Assembly: GCF_030272615.1 (NCBI RefSeq)
Contig: NC_081415.1
Span: forward strand, 623,907,740 to 623,971,739
Length of the DNA: 64,000 bases
Direction of reading: 5' to 3'
Source: Cryptomeria japonica
Lineage: Eukaryota; Streptophyta; Pinopsida; Cupressales; Cupressaceae
Part shown: one piece after another, positions 46,728 to 57,900 of the stretch
Position numbering within the stretch: position 1 is the first letter of the stretch
Layout: each line of letters opens with the position of its first letter
The notes under the pieces: model-generated
The model's database searches: none
Told to the model about the DNA's origin: nothing
Seen by the model: only the letters and a program-made list of their open reading frames with translations
Program-made: the position numbers and the translations under genes

Positions 46728-47668
46728 ATAAAACTGAGAGGAGGGGGGTGAATCAGTGTTATACTAGAATGATAATTTTTAGCCTTATTAAAACATGCAT
46801 ACACCAACCGGTATACTGGTACATACAAAATTGAAAGAAGTAAGGAAACCAATAAGCCAATCACATAAATAAGAATCATAACACATAGATTTATAGGTGG
46901 AAAACCTCAAAGAGGAAAAACCATGGTGGGATTTGTGACCCACAATATCAATCCACTAGCCATATGAAGAGATATTACAAAATATGAGGGGCCTATACTT
47001 GCAGGAAGGCTTACAGCCTAGAGCATAGTACTAAATCACAAAAGGAGCCTCATTGACTACATAAAATTCCAGACTACAATCCAGAGAAGTGTGAACTACT
47101 AAGATAGCATCTTCTATGCTAGAATACAGTTCTAGTTTAAGCTCTATTTGTTCCGGTCTGAATCCCTAAACCCCTTACTGGAATAACCCTTACAATAATT
47201 TTCTCACATACATAACTTCTTTGAACTATTTTGCATGATATTAAATTCGCATATCCATAATATCCTATATCATGTCTCTTCTATATATGCCAAAATGATA
47301 TATCAAACTGACTTATATACCCTATACAAATTTACATGCCTTATGTCGACTTACAAAGATATATACAATATCAAATTACATGTCGGCTAGATAACATAAA
47401 TGCATAAACATTAAAATCAATTTTTGATGTCGAATTCAAGATATGTCGACCTCCAATATTGATAACCTTTACTAAACCATGTTGGCCTACATTGCCAGTG
47501 ACCAAATAAATCCTTTTGTCCTGTCAGTGTCGATACTGGTGTTAGTGTAGTATCTATGAAGTGCCTACCAGTACATCATAGAACCTAAACATGAAGCCAA
47601 AACACAATACCATGTTTCCATTAATGACAACATAGTGAAACCAACAAATTGAGTGTCAATTGCCAACA
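46728..47668 (-). repeat. 5' LTR of copy 2
   Basis: Aligns with 40830-41702, including CCATGGTGGGATTTGTGACC. It carries an extra segment at about 47450-47525 and ends TGCCAACA before the AAGGT duplication. Confidence 0.85.
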
Positions 47669-47673
47669 AAGGT

Positions 47674-48361
47674 TAGAGCAATCAGCAAGCTGCCAAATAG
47701 GATAACTATTGTGTGAACTAGCAAGGGAGATTTAGGAAGAAAGTTGTTGAAGGTGAAGGAGAAAAGAGAGTATACTAGTGGAGGTTATGCAAGATAGAAT
47801 TAGGGTGAAAAGGATATAAACAAAGGACATTGAACTGACAGAGAACTGAGCAGAGGAGAACTGATAGAGAAGAGTTAAACCAGTGAAGTATTTAGATTGC
47901 ATGTGTTACAAAACTCATTTGTAACAAGGATAAAAAAATTGTATTTATTTGATCTATTGTATTTCACTAAGTTGGATCTCAATGTAGGGGTTGGTGCTCC
48001 TTGGGTTGGTGCCCTAAAATCAGGGGTTGGTGCTCCTTGGGTTGGTGCCCCAAAATCAGGGGTTGGTGCTCCTTGGTTGGTTCCCTAATATTTGTTACCG
48101 TGTTTATTATGAGGTTGGATTGGAGCAGTAGATTCCAGCAACATTTATCACTAAATTTTTTCCCACATCAATTTTTCCTCGTATATCTGGTGTTGTGTGT
48201 TGTGTATCCCTATGTGTTTACATTTGATCACTTTCCTTATATGGTCAGTATATCCTCCTTGTGTCTGATTTCCTAACCGGTACTAAGAGTTTGGTCTAGA
48301 AGGTTTAAGATATTGGGAACCATTGATTCACCCCCCTCTCAGTGGTACATTGTATTCAACA
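47674..48361 (+). repeat. 3' LTR of the plus-strand copia, second part
   Basis: Resumes with TAGAGCAATCAGCAAG, matching 33597 onward in the 5' LTR, and ends TGTATTCAACA. At 47985-48085 a unit of about 45 bases (GGGGTTGGTGCTCCTTGG) is repeated two and a half times; the 5' LTR has a shorter version. Confidence 0.88.
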
Positions 48362-48364
48362 ATC

Positions 48365-49910
48365 CCCAACTGATCTCTAAGATTTTCAAAAGTATATTTA
48401 GGCAATGGTTTAGTTAATATCTACAATCTATTCCTTAGTATGCACATAAACGAATCTGACTTCCTTTGCTTCAATCTTTTTCTTCAAGAAATTATGCCTT
48501 ATAGAAATGTGTTTTGATTTGGAATTAAATACCAGATTCTTTGACATATCAATAACAACAGTATTATCACAGTGAATAACAATAGGCTCATAGTGCACAT
48601 AGTTGCAGTAGCTACATATTCAGCTTCAACAGTAGATAATAAAGTGCATGATTTTTTCTTGCTAAGCCATGAAACCAATTTCTTCCCAAGAAAGAATGCA
48701 CCACATGTAGTGCTCTTTCGGTCATCAACATCTCCTACCCAATCTGAGTCTATATAGGCACATAATCTGAAATCATCATTCTTTGGATACCATAACCCAT
48801 ACTCTGTTGTTCTTGCCAAATATCTGAATATTCTTTTAACAACAATATCATGACTTCCTCTCGGATCATACTAAAATATAGAAGGAATGCAGACAACATT
48901 CATTATATCCGGTTTGGTTTGAGTTAAGTACATCAATCCACCAATCATTGATTTGTATCTAGATGGGTTCACTCTAGCAGATTCATCTTCCTTAGTCAAT
49001 TTGCAATCGATTATCATAGGAGTACCAACAGGTTTTGAATTTTTAAGACCAAATTTATTAAGAAATTCCTTCACATACTTAGTTTGACAAATTAAAATAC
49101 CATTATCAGTTTGAGTAATTTGCAAACCTAAGAAAAGTTTCATCTCTCCAATCATAGACATTTCAAATTCATTTTTCATATCATTGGCAAATTTCATGCA
49201 TAAACTTTCTTCTCCCCCAAAAATGATATCATCAACAAAGACTTCAATGATCAATATGTCATCATGCTCAATCTTATAATATAAGTTACTATCACCATTA
49301 CCTTAGGTAAAACCAAGCTTTGAAAGATAATTATCTAATCTAGTATACCATGCTCTAGGGGCTTGTTTCAATCCATATATATCTTTCTTCAATTTGGAAA
49401 CCATGTCTTTGCCCTCTGATAATGAAAATCCATTAGGTTGCTCAATATAGACTTCTTATTCAAGATCTCCATTTAAAAATGCACATTTAACATCCTTCTG
49501 ATACACCTTGTAGTTCTTGTGTTCAACATAGGCAAGAAATAGTCTTACCACTTCAATCCTAGCAACTAGAGCATAAGTTTCATCATAATTAACTCCTTCT
49601 TCCTGTGAATATCCTCTGCAAACCAATCTATCCTTGTTTCTTACAACCTAACCTCCCTCATTTAATTTATTCTTAAAACCCATTTGGTTCCAATAACATT
49701 TTTATCTTTAGGCCTAGGAACCAAATCCCATGTTTTATTCTTTTCTATATGATTCAATTATTCTTCCATAGCTCTCATCCAATTTTCATCTTTACTTGCT
49801 TCAATAAGATATTTCAGTTCAATTTGAGAAATTAAACATACCTCTTCAGAAGCTAACCTTCTTCTTGTCATCACACCTTTCCTCTTATCTCCAAAACTTC
49901 AGCTCTAAGA
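48365..49910 (-). pseudogene. pol: Copia RT/RNase H pseudogene (minus strand)
   Basis: RT begins near 49750 (KTWDLVPRPKDKN) and continues through the region near 49490-49330 with GLKQAPRAWYTRLDNYL. It includes the catalytic FVDDIIFGG (YVDD changed to FVDD) near 49235-49210 and FLGLQITQTDNGI. RNase H follows at 48819-48499 with AYIDSDWVGDVDDRKSTTCGAFF and AEYVATATMC. The C-terminal tail runs to 48365. Several stops and frameshifts are present. Confidence 0.82.
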
Positions 49911-50014
49911 CATCTCAGATGAATCTTCATTCGCTCCTTCCATATTTTGTAATTTGTACCATCAAATCAAGGACTCTCCTTTCGGTATAGGTTAAATGTA
50001 GAAGTTGATGCCAT
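49911..50014 (-). pseudogene. gag: Gag N-terminus fragment joined to RT
   Basis: From ATG 50014 the minus strand reads MASTSTFNLYRKES and then FDGTNYKIWKERMKIHL, the typical start of a copia UBN2-type Gag. The Gag sequence stops after about 35 codons and RT-region sequence follows within about 150 bases, so several kilobases have been deleted. Confidence 0.65.
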
Positions 50015-50055
50015 CGGATCTCCTCAAGCGGTTAGGCTTCTGCAGAGAGGACCTT

Positions 50056-50067
50056 GCTCTTATACCA
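50056..50067 (-). other. Degenerate primer binding site
   Basis: Minus strand TGGTATAAGAGC, one base off the initiator tRNA-Met site, next to the LTR border at 50070. Confidence 0.75.
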
Positions 50068-50069
50068 AT

Positions 50070-51295
50070 TGTTAGAATCTCAGATACTAGAGGAAAACTG
50101 AGAGGTGGGGGGGGATTAGTTTTACACAAATTATACACTTAATACAGATTAAAAACCATTTACCAAAGTGCAATATAAACATCACAGTGAAAGATAAAGC
50201 ATGAAATAACAAAACACGCAACACCAATATTTTGACGTGGAAAACCTGGTAAAGGGAAAAACCTTAGTGGGAAACCCTACCCACAGTCAGATAATAATTT
50301 TGCAGTAGTATGTGAAATAATTACACTGGGGATTGCACTTGCAATCAAGCCAATCACCGAGAGCTCACTTCTCATCACAAAAAGGAAAGTCTCACTGACT
50401 TACATAAACATCGGACTACAATCCAGAGAAAATGAACTATGAAGATGGCATCTCATAATGCTTGATATAGTTCCGGTTAAGCACATATGTCTTCCCTGCA
50501 ATACCAAAACCTTCACAACCCTTCGCTGAATGATATAACCTTGTTCCCACAATTACCTCTCTTTGATAGTGCAGACATAACCATATCAATATCTTCCTAT
50601 TCAAATTACATGAATAAGTCGCCTATAAATACAGATCATCAGCATTGATAACAAGGTCGGCTAGACTCTAAACCCATAAACCATAATTACAAAAATTATA
50701 TCAGATGATACCACTCGACCAATATTATGATTTATATTACATAGCATGGACCTAATTCAAATTCCCAATAAATTACATTCATCAAAAATTCAACTAAGAC
50801 TTATATCAACACGTTTCACCAACGAGTAGAAACCCTCAGTGCAAATAACACATAATAACCAACCGGGTCCAAATAGGACCACCAAATCATCACGCCAGCA
50901 AATGCGAAGCCACCAAAAATTAGGACATGATCAATAATTCCTTTAACACATTAGGAACCATTTCTATAAGCCAAACAAAAATCACTTAACTAAATCATCG
51001 AATATCAGAAACTAGTACCAAGAAATATCAACCGGTAATCCGAAACATAAGCGATATCTTCCAAAGCACCAAATCATGAACCAACTAAATGTGAAAAGAA
51101 TATAACCATCCTGAATAACCATCCAAAACTGAAACAACCAATCTGATCATATTGGATCAGAATCACTGATAACCAAGTCCAATTGGTATAGGTCTAACCG
51201 AGATAGTAGTAGCCAATCGAGATAGCAGTAACGAACCAGGGTAGAACCATATCCAATCGGAGCACAGTGTTGACATCAACAACAACACATAAACA
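50070..51295 (-). repeat. 5' LTR of the minus-strand copia element
   Basis: Left border TGTTAGAATCTC next to the primer site. Right border CACATAAACA, whose last 35 bases match the stub at 32175-32206. It contains typical LTR phrases of the group, such as GGAAAAACCTTAGTGGGAAACC. Confidence 0.75.
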
Positions 51296-52115
51296 TATTC
51301 AACATATTGCCAATAGAATCCACATACACCTAAAATCAGATCATGTTAAACCTTTACCACACCATATATCTCATCCATCATAAGACTTAAAGTAAACAAT
51401 AGAAATAACAAGGCTACCACACTAGAACATTAATTTGTTTACGTAGAAAACCCAAACTGGGAGTAACTATTGAGAAGATTTAGGCCATAGGCCAAGGAGC
51501 TCACTGCCCCTAAGATAACTTACACAAGTGAGATGCACCATCTTAGAGAAAGACACAATGAGGACTTACAAAACTAAAGAGCACTTCTTCAAGGAAGGAT
51601 ACATGAACTTAGAAATGATAATAAAATATTATTCAATAAGAGTATTGCATCTATCAAAGTGTAGATTATGGTTCACACATATAAGATAGTCTTCAACTCT
51701 ATTATCCTACACATACAGACCTCTATATTGCATCTCGATTTTTTTAATCTATATCCTTTTACAACTCACAATGATTATGTTCATTATCTATATCATTCAC
51801 AACCTTGCAAATATTCATCAAGTTGGCTTACAAAAATGTAATGTGTAAATGAATAACCATAAACCTCCAAACAATCTCCAAAGTAAATCTAGAAGGTAAA
51901 TGAAGCATGTAAAGGGTCACACCAAGTTGGCACACCTTGCAGACACATTCAAGATATCACCTATATAACCACACAATATTGCATAACTCAAAAGTATATT
52001 AGTTAGCCCCAAAAGATGAAACAAATGACTCTCAATCAATTCAACAAATGAAACCACCAAACTGGACTAGTAAAAAGACTTGCAGACAACCAAGGAAGCA
52101 ACATAAGTCATTGGG
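51296..52115. other. LTR-derived sequence, unassigned
   Basis: Noncoding, with phrases such as GTAGAAAACCCAAACTGGGAG and CCAAGGAGCTCACTGCC that resemble the LTRs of the copia elements here. It continues beyond the insert at 52116-53086 to about 53742. I could not find its partner LTR or its ends. Confidence 0.4.
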
Positions 52116-53086
52116 GGAGATAACAAGGTTAAAAAGTAGATATTGATAGCTTCTGATGAGGATGCAGAGGAGGAAAAAACTGACAATATGAAGGGTAAGG
52201 AGGAGGAGGAGATTCCGGATGTGGATCGTGGTGAGGACATGAGTACTCAAGGATTGCAAAATGAGGGCAAAGAGAATAAAAGGGGAAATCCTAGTGACTG
52301 TCATGGGGATAATGATAGTATTAAGGGATTTTGTGAAACTATTAGCAAAATTGTGAAAGATATTAGCAACCTGAAGAATGATATTAATGTTATAAAAAAT
52401 GCTACGATAAGTGAGAAGCTTCTTTCTGAAAATGTTAAAGAATTAGTGGTTGCTATCAACAATGCTAAAGCTATTGAGGCCATGCTTGGTAAAATTATTG
52501 AAATAGAAAAGAAGGTTAAGGAAATGGAAGGAAATAGAGAGGTGAACGGGCTGGAAACTACCATGAACAACCTAGTCAATAGAGTCGACAAGATGGAATT
52601 AACTGTGAAGAGGATTGTTGAACAAAATTTCTAGATTCTTAAGGCCTTCATTGATAATATGAATATTTTGATTAACAAATTTGATAACATTAAAGACAAG
52701 GAGGGCGACAAGGACCAGATGGAGAAAAAAGGTCATGATAAGAGAACTAGGGCCAACACCAGGAATCAGGGTGATATCAAGGGATGAGAGCTGGATGAAT
52801 TGAAGAACTCTACGGACAACATGAAGCAGATGGTGGTTCATGCAGAAGATATTGTGAAAAATATCTAGTTGTCCCGGTCTCTATCTTTGTCTTTGTGTTG
52901 TCCTTTTGCTATCCTTTTGTTGTCTTTGAGTGGCTCTATGTGTTTTGAGTTCCCTTTTTGTTTTGGTTGGGAACTGTTTTTTGTTTGGGTGATTAGGCAT
53001 GGTTTTCTTCTGGTTTAATGCTTTCTTTCTCCTATTATGTAATAAGGTTTGGGTTCCTTTCAAAAGCATGTTTTTACTTAAGCAAA
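52116..53086 (+). mobile_element. Non-LTR-like retro-insert with 15-bp target duplication
   Basis: ACATAAGTCATTGGG occurs at 52101-52115 and again at 53087-53101, flanking the insert. A slightly longer match, with two extra A, begins with AAGCA. Long variable target duplications are typical of target-primed insertion by LINE-type elements. The insert holds a coiled-coil ORF and a T/G-rich 3' part with TGTAATAAGG near its end. There is no poly-A tail and no RT, so it is truncated, or it is a copied non-autonomous transcript. Confidence 0.6.
52143..52634 (+). CDS. Coiled-coil protein, possibly ORF1-like of a non-LTR element
   Basis: A frame of about 163 codons, starting at or before 52143. It is acidic at the N-terminus (DEDAEEEKTD, GKEEEEIPDVD) and then forms a heptad-rich coiled coil (ISKIVKDISNLKNDINVIKN; IIEIEKKVKEMEG; NNLVNRVDKMELTVKRIVEQ). 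After the TAG at 52632 the same frame continues with KAFIDNMNILINKFDNIKD to about 52870 with two more stops, so the original protein was longer. Its place inside a target-duplicated insert suggests a retroelement ORF1 or a copied transcript. No conserved domain is recognised. Confidence 0.45.
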   Translation: MIASDEDAEEEKTDNMKGKEEEEIPDVDRGEDMSTQGLQNEGKENKRGNPSDCHGDNDSIKGFCETISKIVKDISNLKNDINVIKNATISEKLLSENVKELVVAINNAKAIEAMLGKIIEIEKKVKEMEGNREVNGLETTMNNLVNRVDKMELTVKRIVEQNF

Positions 53087-53101
53087 ACATAAGTCATTGG
53101 G

Positions 53102-53742
53102 AAATTTGAAACAACCATTAACAACACTATGTCATCAAAAAATATGGGGAATGCAACACATTCATCTATGTCACTTCACTATACAGAGCTCACTGGAATA
53201 CAAGCATACATAAATTCAACTAAAGATAACTCAAATAACAAAAATGGCTGAGAAAAGATAGCATATTAGGTCTACAAACACTATAGTATGACTGCATAAC
53301 CATCTAACACAAATCCTCCATAAATCGAATCAGAGAGGCTTATCCACAATCTTATTTTTATTACATAGTCTAGGACATAAATGATCATGTCTTTAATAGT
53401 AAAACATATGAACAATTAAAATTTGAAGAAAATGACATGACTAGAATACTTCAATTTTATAGACATCTGATAAATTTCATCACACATCAAACCAAGAGCC
53501 AAATAGATAGACTACTTAGTGGAATATTTAAAATACTAGAAAAATAATTATTTTTTATCACAAATATTAATACATATGTTACATATAACTACATGATATC
53601 TATATTAACATATATCAACCACTCACCATATAACAAATAAATTTGATAATAGCTAGAGCACGAGACATATCACCTACCAAACTAGAAGACATATCAAATT
53701 TAAGAAAAACTACTACTAGATAGAATGATTCTGATAACTCAA
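53102..53742. other. No gene recognised; continuation of LTR-like sequence
   Basis: AT-rich noncoding DNA on the far side of the retro-insert, continuous with 51296-52115 once the insert is removed. Confidence 0.4.
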
Positions 53743-55242
53743 TGATCAACGGATAGTACCAAACTGGTACTAAGAGGGGGGGTGAATCAATATAGACAAA
53801 AACACAATCCTAAAACTAGTTTGTCAGCAGACACTATGCTTTGGCAAACAAACAGTAACACCGGTCTTAAACAGAGTACAACTAGCACAACCCAAAATAA
53901 CTAAGATAAGCATAAACCGGTTGACACTTATCTTTTCATACAATCTAATACTTCATTTCCATTTCACCCTAGTGCATGAACAAGTAATCCATCATCAAAA
54001 TATATAAACAGCTAGATCAACATGATTTACCTCTAGACACAAATCACTTAAACCATCATAGGAATAACACCACACATGACACATAGATTTTTCACATGGA
54101 AACCCAACTCGGAAAAACCACGGTGGGGATGAGTACCCACAAGCTATTTTTGAACTCTTTAGAAGTCTACTTTGCTAGGAGCCTTGTCTGGTTAAAGATT
54201 GATACAATAGGTTCTATTAGGAACTGATCCTGTTAGGGATCACCAGGTTAAGGGATGGCAAGAATACCCGGTTAAGGGTTAAACCATGTTAGAGGATTTC
54301 AAGAACTCAATGGTTTTGAGTCACCTTGTCAAAGAATTTATAGTAAGCCAGTTAAACGTACCCTGTTAAGGGATTTCCAAACTATTGAAGTGGTTAGAGA
54401 TCAACAGGTATTACAATGATCTGGTAACAGCACTAATTGCCAATGTAGATCCACTTTAGCTCCTCTTCACCTTCTGCACTTACACTCTGTAGATTTCACT
54501 TCTCTCCTCTAGTCTGGCAAGAATCATGTATCTCTTCACTTGGATACACACACAACTTTTTCCAACAACCTAAGAAAGAAACACAACATCGACCTTATAG
54601 GAAATAGATAGGTCGGTAGCATAAACCCTAAACCCTTAACCTATTAGGTTAAGTAATTCAAATTGTTCAATCCTAACCATTGAGTGCATTGCATTAAATG
54701 CAACTGTCTTGAACCGATCTCAAGATGTTCTCCATCGTTCATTTTCCACCGCTTTCATGGCAGCTGATAACCCATCACGCATTTTCACCATTTACAAACT
54801 TCGTACATTCCTGAGGTAGATAGGAACAATCTCCTTCATGCAAGATCCTTCACGCGCACAAGGTTGATGTTGCAACACGATCTATTCTTCGTTACAATGC
54901 TAACTCATCACACAAAGTCAATAGTTGAGTAACATAGGATTGAAGCACTTCAACCGGAAATCCTGAAGTTGAGACTACCAACTGGTAGTCATACAAAGCT
55001 TCCATGTACTGGTTCCCATATCAACATGCCGGTTCACCTTGAAGAAACACACCACTTCACTTTGCCACATATACCGGTTCACAATGTTATACCAGTTCTC
55101 ACATATACTAGTTCTTGTTAACATACCAGTTCTCACATATATTGGTTCTCACATATAACGGTTCTCTCTTCTTCAGTATATTGACATCAATGACAACATA
55201 CAATGTCATCATGTCCTCATACTGGTTCACATAATGCCAACA
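53743..55242 (-). repeat. 3' LTR of the truncated minus-strand copia
   Basis: Right border ...ATAATGCCAACA (minus strand TGTTGGCATTATG) abuts the polypurine tract at 55243-55256 (minus strand CCAAAGGGGGAGAT). Left border TGATCAACGG is the best TG start before the conserved GGTACTAAGAGGGGGGG word. The left end is less certain. Confidence 0.65.
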
Positions 55243-55452
55243 ATCTCCCCCTTTGGCATTGATGGCAATATACAAAGATATCTCTTTGCTTCACATCTTC
55301 TCCCCCAATTTATGTAGATATCTTCTTCGCTTCACTTCTTGTCCCCCTTTGACAACAATGTCAAACTGGAGGCACAAGCTTTCCTGTTCCTTTATGTTGC
55401 TCCCCCTGAGGAGTAGCATCCTTCAACACATCAATCCTGAAAAAAAATTTGA

Positions 55453-56390
55453 CTATGCAATACCTGATTGATGTGGAGCATATACCTTTAGTTCACCTCT
55501 TAAGTACATAAATGTAGCCTTTGGGAGAGGCTTGGTGAATATGTCTGCCAATTGCTCCTTACTGGAAACATGTTCTAGTGCAATCTCTTTGTTCTGAACC
55601 TTTTCCCTCAAGAAATGATACTTAAGCTCAAAGTGCTTGGTTCTAGAATGTAAAACCAAATTCTTGGAGATGTTAATTGCACTAGTATTGTCATAAAATA
55701 TACTTACCAGTTCAGATACAAGAACTTTGAAGCTATTTAATACATGCTTCATCCAAATTGTCTGAGTGCAATTCATGAAAGCTGCAACATACTCCACTTC
55801 TACTGTAGACTGGGAGATACAACTCTGGTTTTTACTCATCCATGAGACTAGTCTACCACCAAGAAAGAATGCACCACCGGTTGTGCTCTTCCGGTCATCT
55901 ACATTACCGGCCCAATCAGCATCTCTGAACACTTTCACATTGAAATCATTATTGTATGGATACCATAACCCATAGTCAATAGTTCTCTTCATATATCTAA
56001 GAATCCGTTTCACTACTACCAAGTGGGATTTTCTAGGGCTTTGCTGAAACCGAGCAGTAATACCCATTGCATGTGCAATGTCCGATCTGCTATGCACTAC
56101 ATAATGCAACTTACCAATCATTGATCGGCAATCCTTCTCATTTACCACCGCTGAGTCATCTTCTTTTGATAGCTTACAACCGGTCACCATTGGTGTACCA
56201 ACCGATTTACTATCTTCCATGCCAAAGGTCTTCAACACGTCTTTGACATACTTGGACTAAGTGATAAAGATTCCATCTTTCATCTACTGAATCTACAGTC
56301 CAATAAAGAACTTAATCTCCCCTATGAGTCACATCTCAAACTCTTTCTTCATCTCATCTACAAACTCATGACTCATCTTGTCATCTCTAT
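55453..56390 (-). pseudogene. pol: Copia RT end and RNase H (minus strand), largely open
   Basis: A 261-codon frame (56238-55453) reads SKSVGTPMVTGCKLSKEDDS (RT tail) and then RNase H with VFRDADWAGNVDDRKSTTGG, SQSTVEVEYVAAFMNCTQ and DNTSAINISKNLVLHSRTKH. It ends with LADIFTKPLPKATFMYLRGE and a natural-looking stop. Upstream, to about 56390, the frame continues with stops (DEMKKEFEM, GEIKFFIGL). The first RNase H acidic residue sits in RDADWAG. The catalytic YVDD of RT is missing because of the truncation. Confidence 0.85.
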
Positions 56391-56396
56391 CTAACC

Positions 56397-57624
56397 TCAC
56401 TATAATAACAATAATAATACCTCTAATTGAAATCTCAATCCAAAGTTTGGACATTCATATGGTAGAGTTTACTATTTTCATGGTTGGTGTTCATTTAGTT
56501 GTCAATCCAGAAACGTAAAACTTGAAATGGGTCTACAATATATATGCACTAAGCTCCTTAAATGATTATTTTGCATTACTGCAGTGACTAACATTATGTA
56601 GAAAGGAAAGGCAGGAATGGAAATCATAAAAGGCTAAATGAAAGCTTCACAAAACACTGCTCAAATGATCTAATGAAAATAATAGAAATCACACCATTCT
56701 GTCTTGGCTGTAGGAATAGTCAACGGATCTATTTCCAGTGGTTGCAGGAACAATCTAGTCATGAACTTCTCCTACAACTAAGTAAAAAATAACTTCAATG
56801 ATCATAAACATAGGATCACTCACCAAGTGGGCCCCCTTGGATGAGTGATATCAAACTCTTAGCAAAGTGCTATTAATAGATCAGAGCAACATATTCTTAT
56901 TCATTTCTTCCTAAAAATGATTACATATTCTAAAAGAGAAAATTCAAAATGATTAACAAAACTCTGCTCAATTCCTTCCCATTCTGTTCAAATCTCAAAA
57001 AGAAGGAAGAGCTTATTATAAAGAAAAGATCAACTAAAATGGACAACTCAAGTTACGCCTAGAAGAAGAGGCGGATAATTGTTAGATGAAGGAGATAATT
57101 GAGAGTTTGGCTGCAGGAACTGTGGATCTGAAACCGAACCACAGTCTTTGCATGCCAAATCAATATTTTATGAATTCAATATGCACCAAAGTTAAACTCC
57201 CATGGTGAAGTACAACTGCCCCGATTATGCCATATATTGCACTTGCTTGAATCTCCTTCAGTTTCACCTCCAGTTATCTGAACATGATTCTCCAGTCCTT
57301 AGGCGCGAAAGAAAATCATCCACCGCAGCATCAATTATTATCTGCACTAACACAAAAATAACATATAAGGACATGCATATGTATCTTACTCAATTAATAC
57401 ATTCATTAACTCACATATGACATTATCCTAAATAATCCGCATATCATAGGGACAAATCATTTGGCTGTAGGAATAAATTGGCATGGCTGTAGGAATTAAC
57501 CGACAAAGTTCAAACATGGATTACATATAGTCAATTCACAATACTTTACTATCACAATGCAACCCAAAAGATACCAAAAACCTAAGAGTCCTGATAAAAA
57601 ACATGTCAAATCATCGACTTATCA
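56397..57624 (-). repeat. Probable 3' LTR of the minus-strand gypsy element
   Basis: The minus-strand polypurine tract (57640-57627, TTAAAGTTGGGGGG) is followed by TGATAAGTCG, a possible LTR start at 57624. The 1.2 kb to its left is noncoding and stops where copia sequence begins. Without the other LTR the borders are unproven. It contains five copies of a GGCTGYAGGAAY-like word. Confidence 0.45.
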
Positions 57625-57900
57625 TGCCCCCCAACTTTAAGGATTTGCTGCTCCTGCAACAAAAGGAAAATTTCTAATTTTTGCTGAAACTCTAAAATCA
57701 CAAACAGTGTCCTATCCGGTTCCCTTGGAAGGCAAATTCCAATAAAATCCTTTCATTTTCTCCAACCTGGACCATCTAGTTATTTCTTCCACAACTGCAT
57801 CATAATTTTGTTATGTTGGTTGGCATGCCAAAAGTAGCCACATAAGGATCGGAGGCTAAAAGATTAATGGCAACCAGTTATTGGATTTCTCCCTACCTAG

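Larger units (their letters stand above)
40817..47668 (-). mobile_element. Complete pol-less LTR retrotransposon (copy 2), inserted into a copia LTR
   Basis: Flanked by AAGGT at 40812-40816 and 47669-47673. The 5' LTR of the host copia has this word once, in AGTAAGGTTAGAGCA, which proves the insertion. On the minus strand: 5' LTR (about 47668-46728), primer site, ORF1 with zinc knuckles, ORF2, a mutated polypurine tract, and 3' LTR (41702-40817). No pol domain is present. It carries the same two proteins as copy 1 at 21788-28273, at a level that allows block-by-block alignment but is clearly diverged. Confidence 0.85.
32518..48361 (+). mobile_element. Ty1/copia retrotransposon with full gag-pol, 3' LTR interrupted by another element
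   Basis: Has a 1.74 kb 5' LTR, a primer binding site, capsid-bearing gag, protease, integrase, RT and RNase H in copia order, a polypurine tract and a 3' LTR. The 3' LTR is split at 40816/47674 by the element at 40817-47668. Pol is decayed, so this copy is not active. Large LTRs and an extended gag recall the SIRE/Maximus branch, but I assign this only tentatively. No matching target duplication is visible at its ends. Confidence 0.85.
48362..51295 (-). mobile_element. Minus-strand copia element, internally deleted (right part of the interrupted outer element)
   Basis: On the minus strand: LTR (51295-50070), degenerate primer site, a gag start, then directly RT and RNase H. Protease, integrase and most of gag are missing. 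Its 3' end is probably the fragment at 32160-32517, displaced by insertion of the plus-strand copia element. Confidence 0.65.
53743..56396 (-). mobile_element. Truncated minus-strand copia element (3' half)
   Basis: On the minus strand: RT end and RNase H (56390-55453), polypurine tract, and a 1.5 kb 3' LTR (55242-53743). The sequence upstream of the RT end is lost where the next element begins near 56397. Confidence 0.8.
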
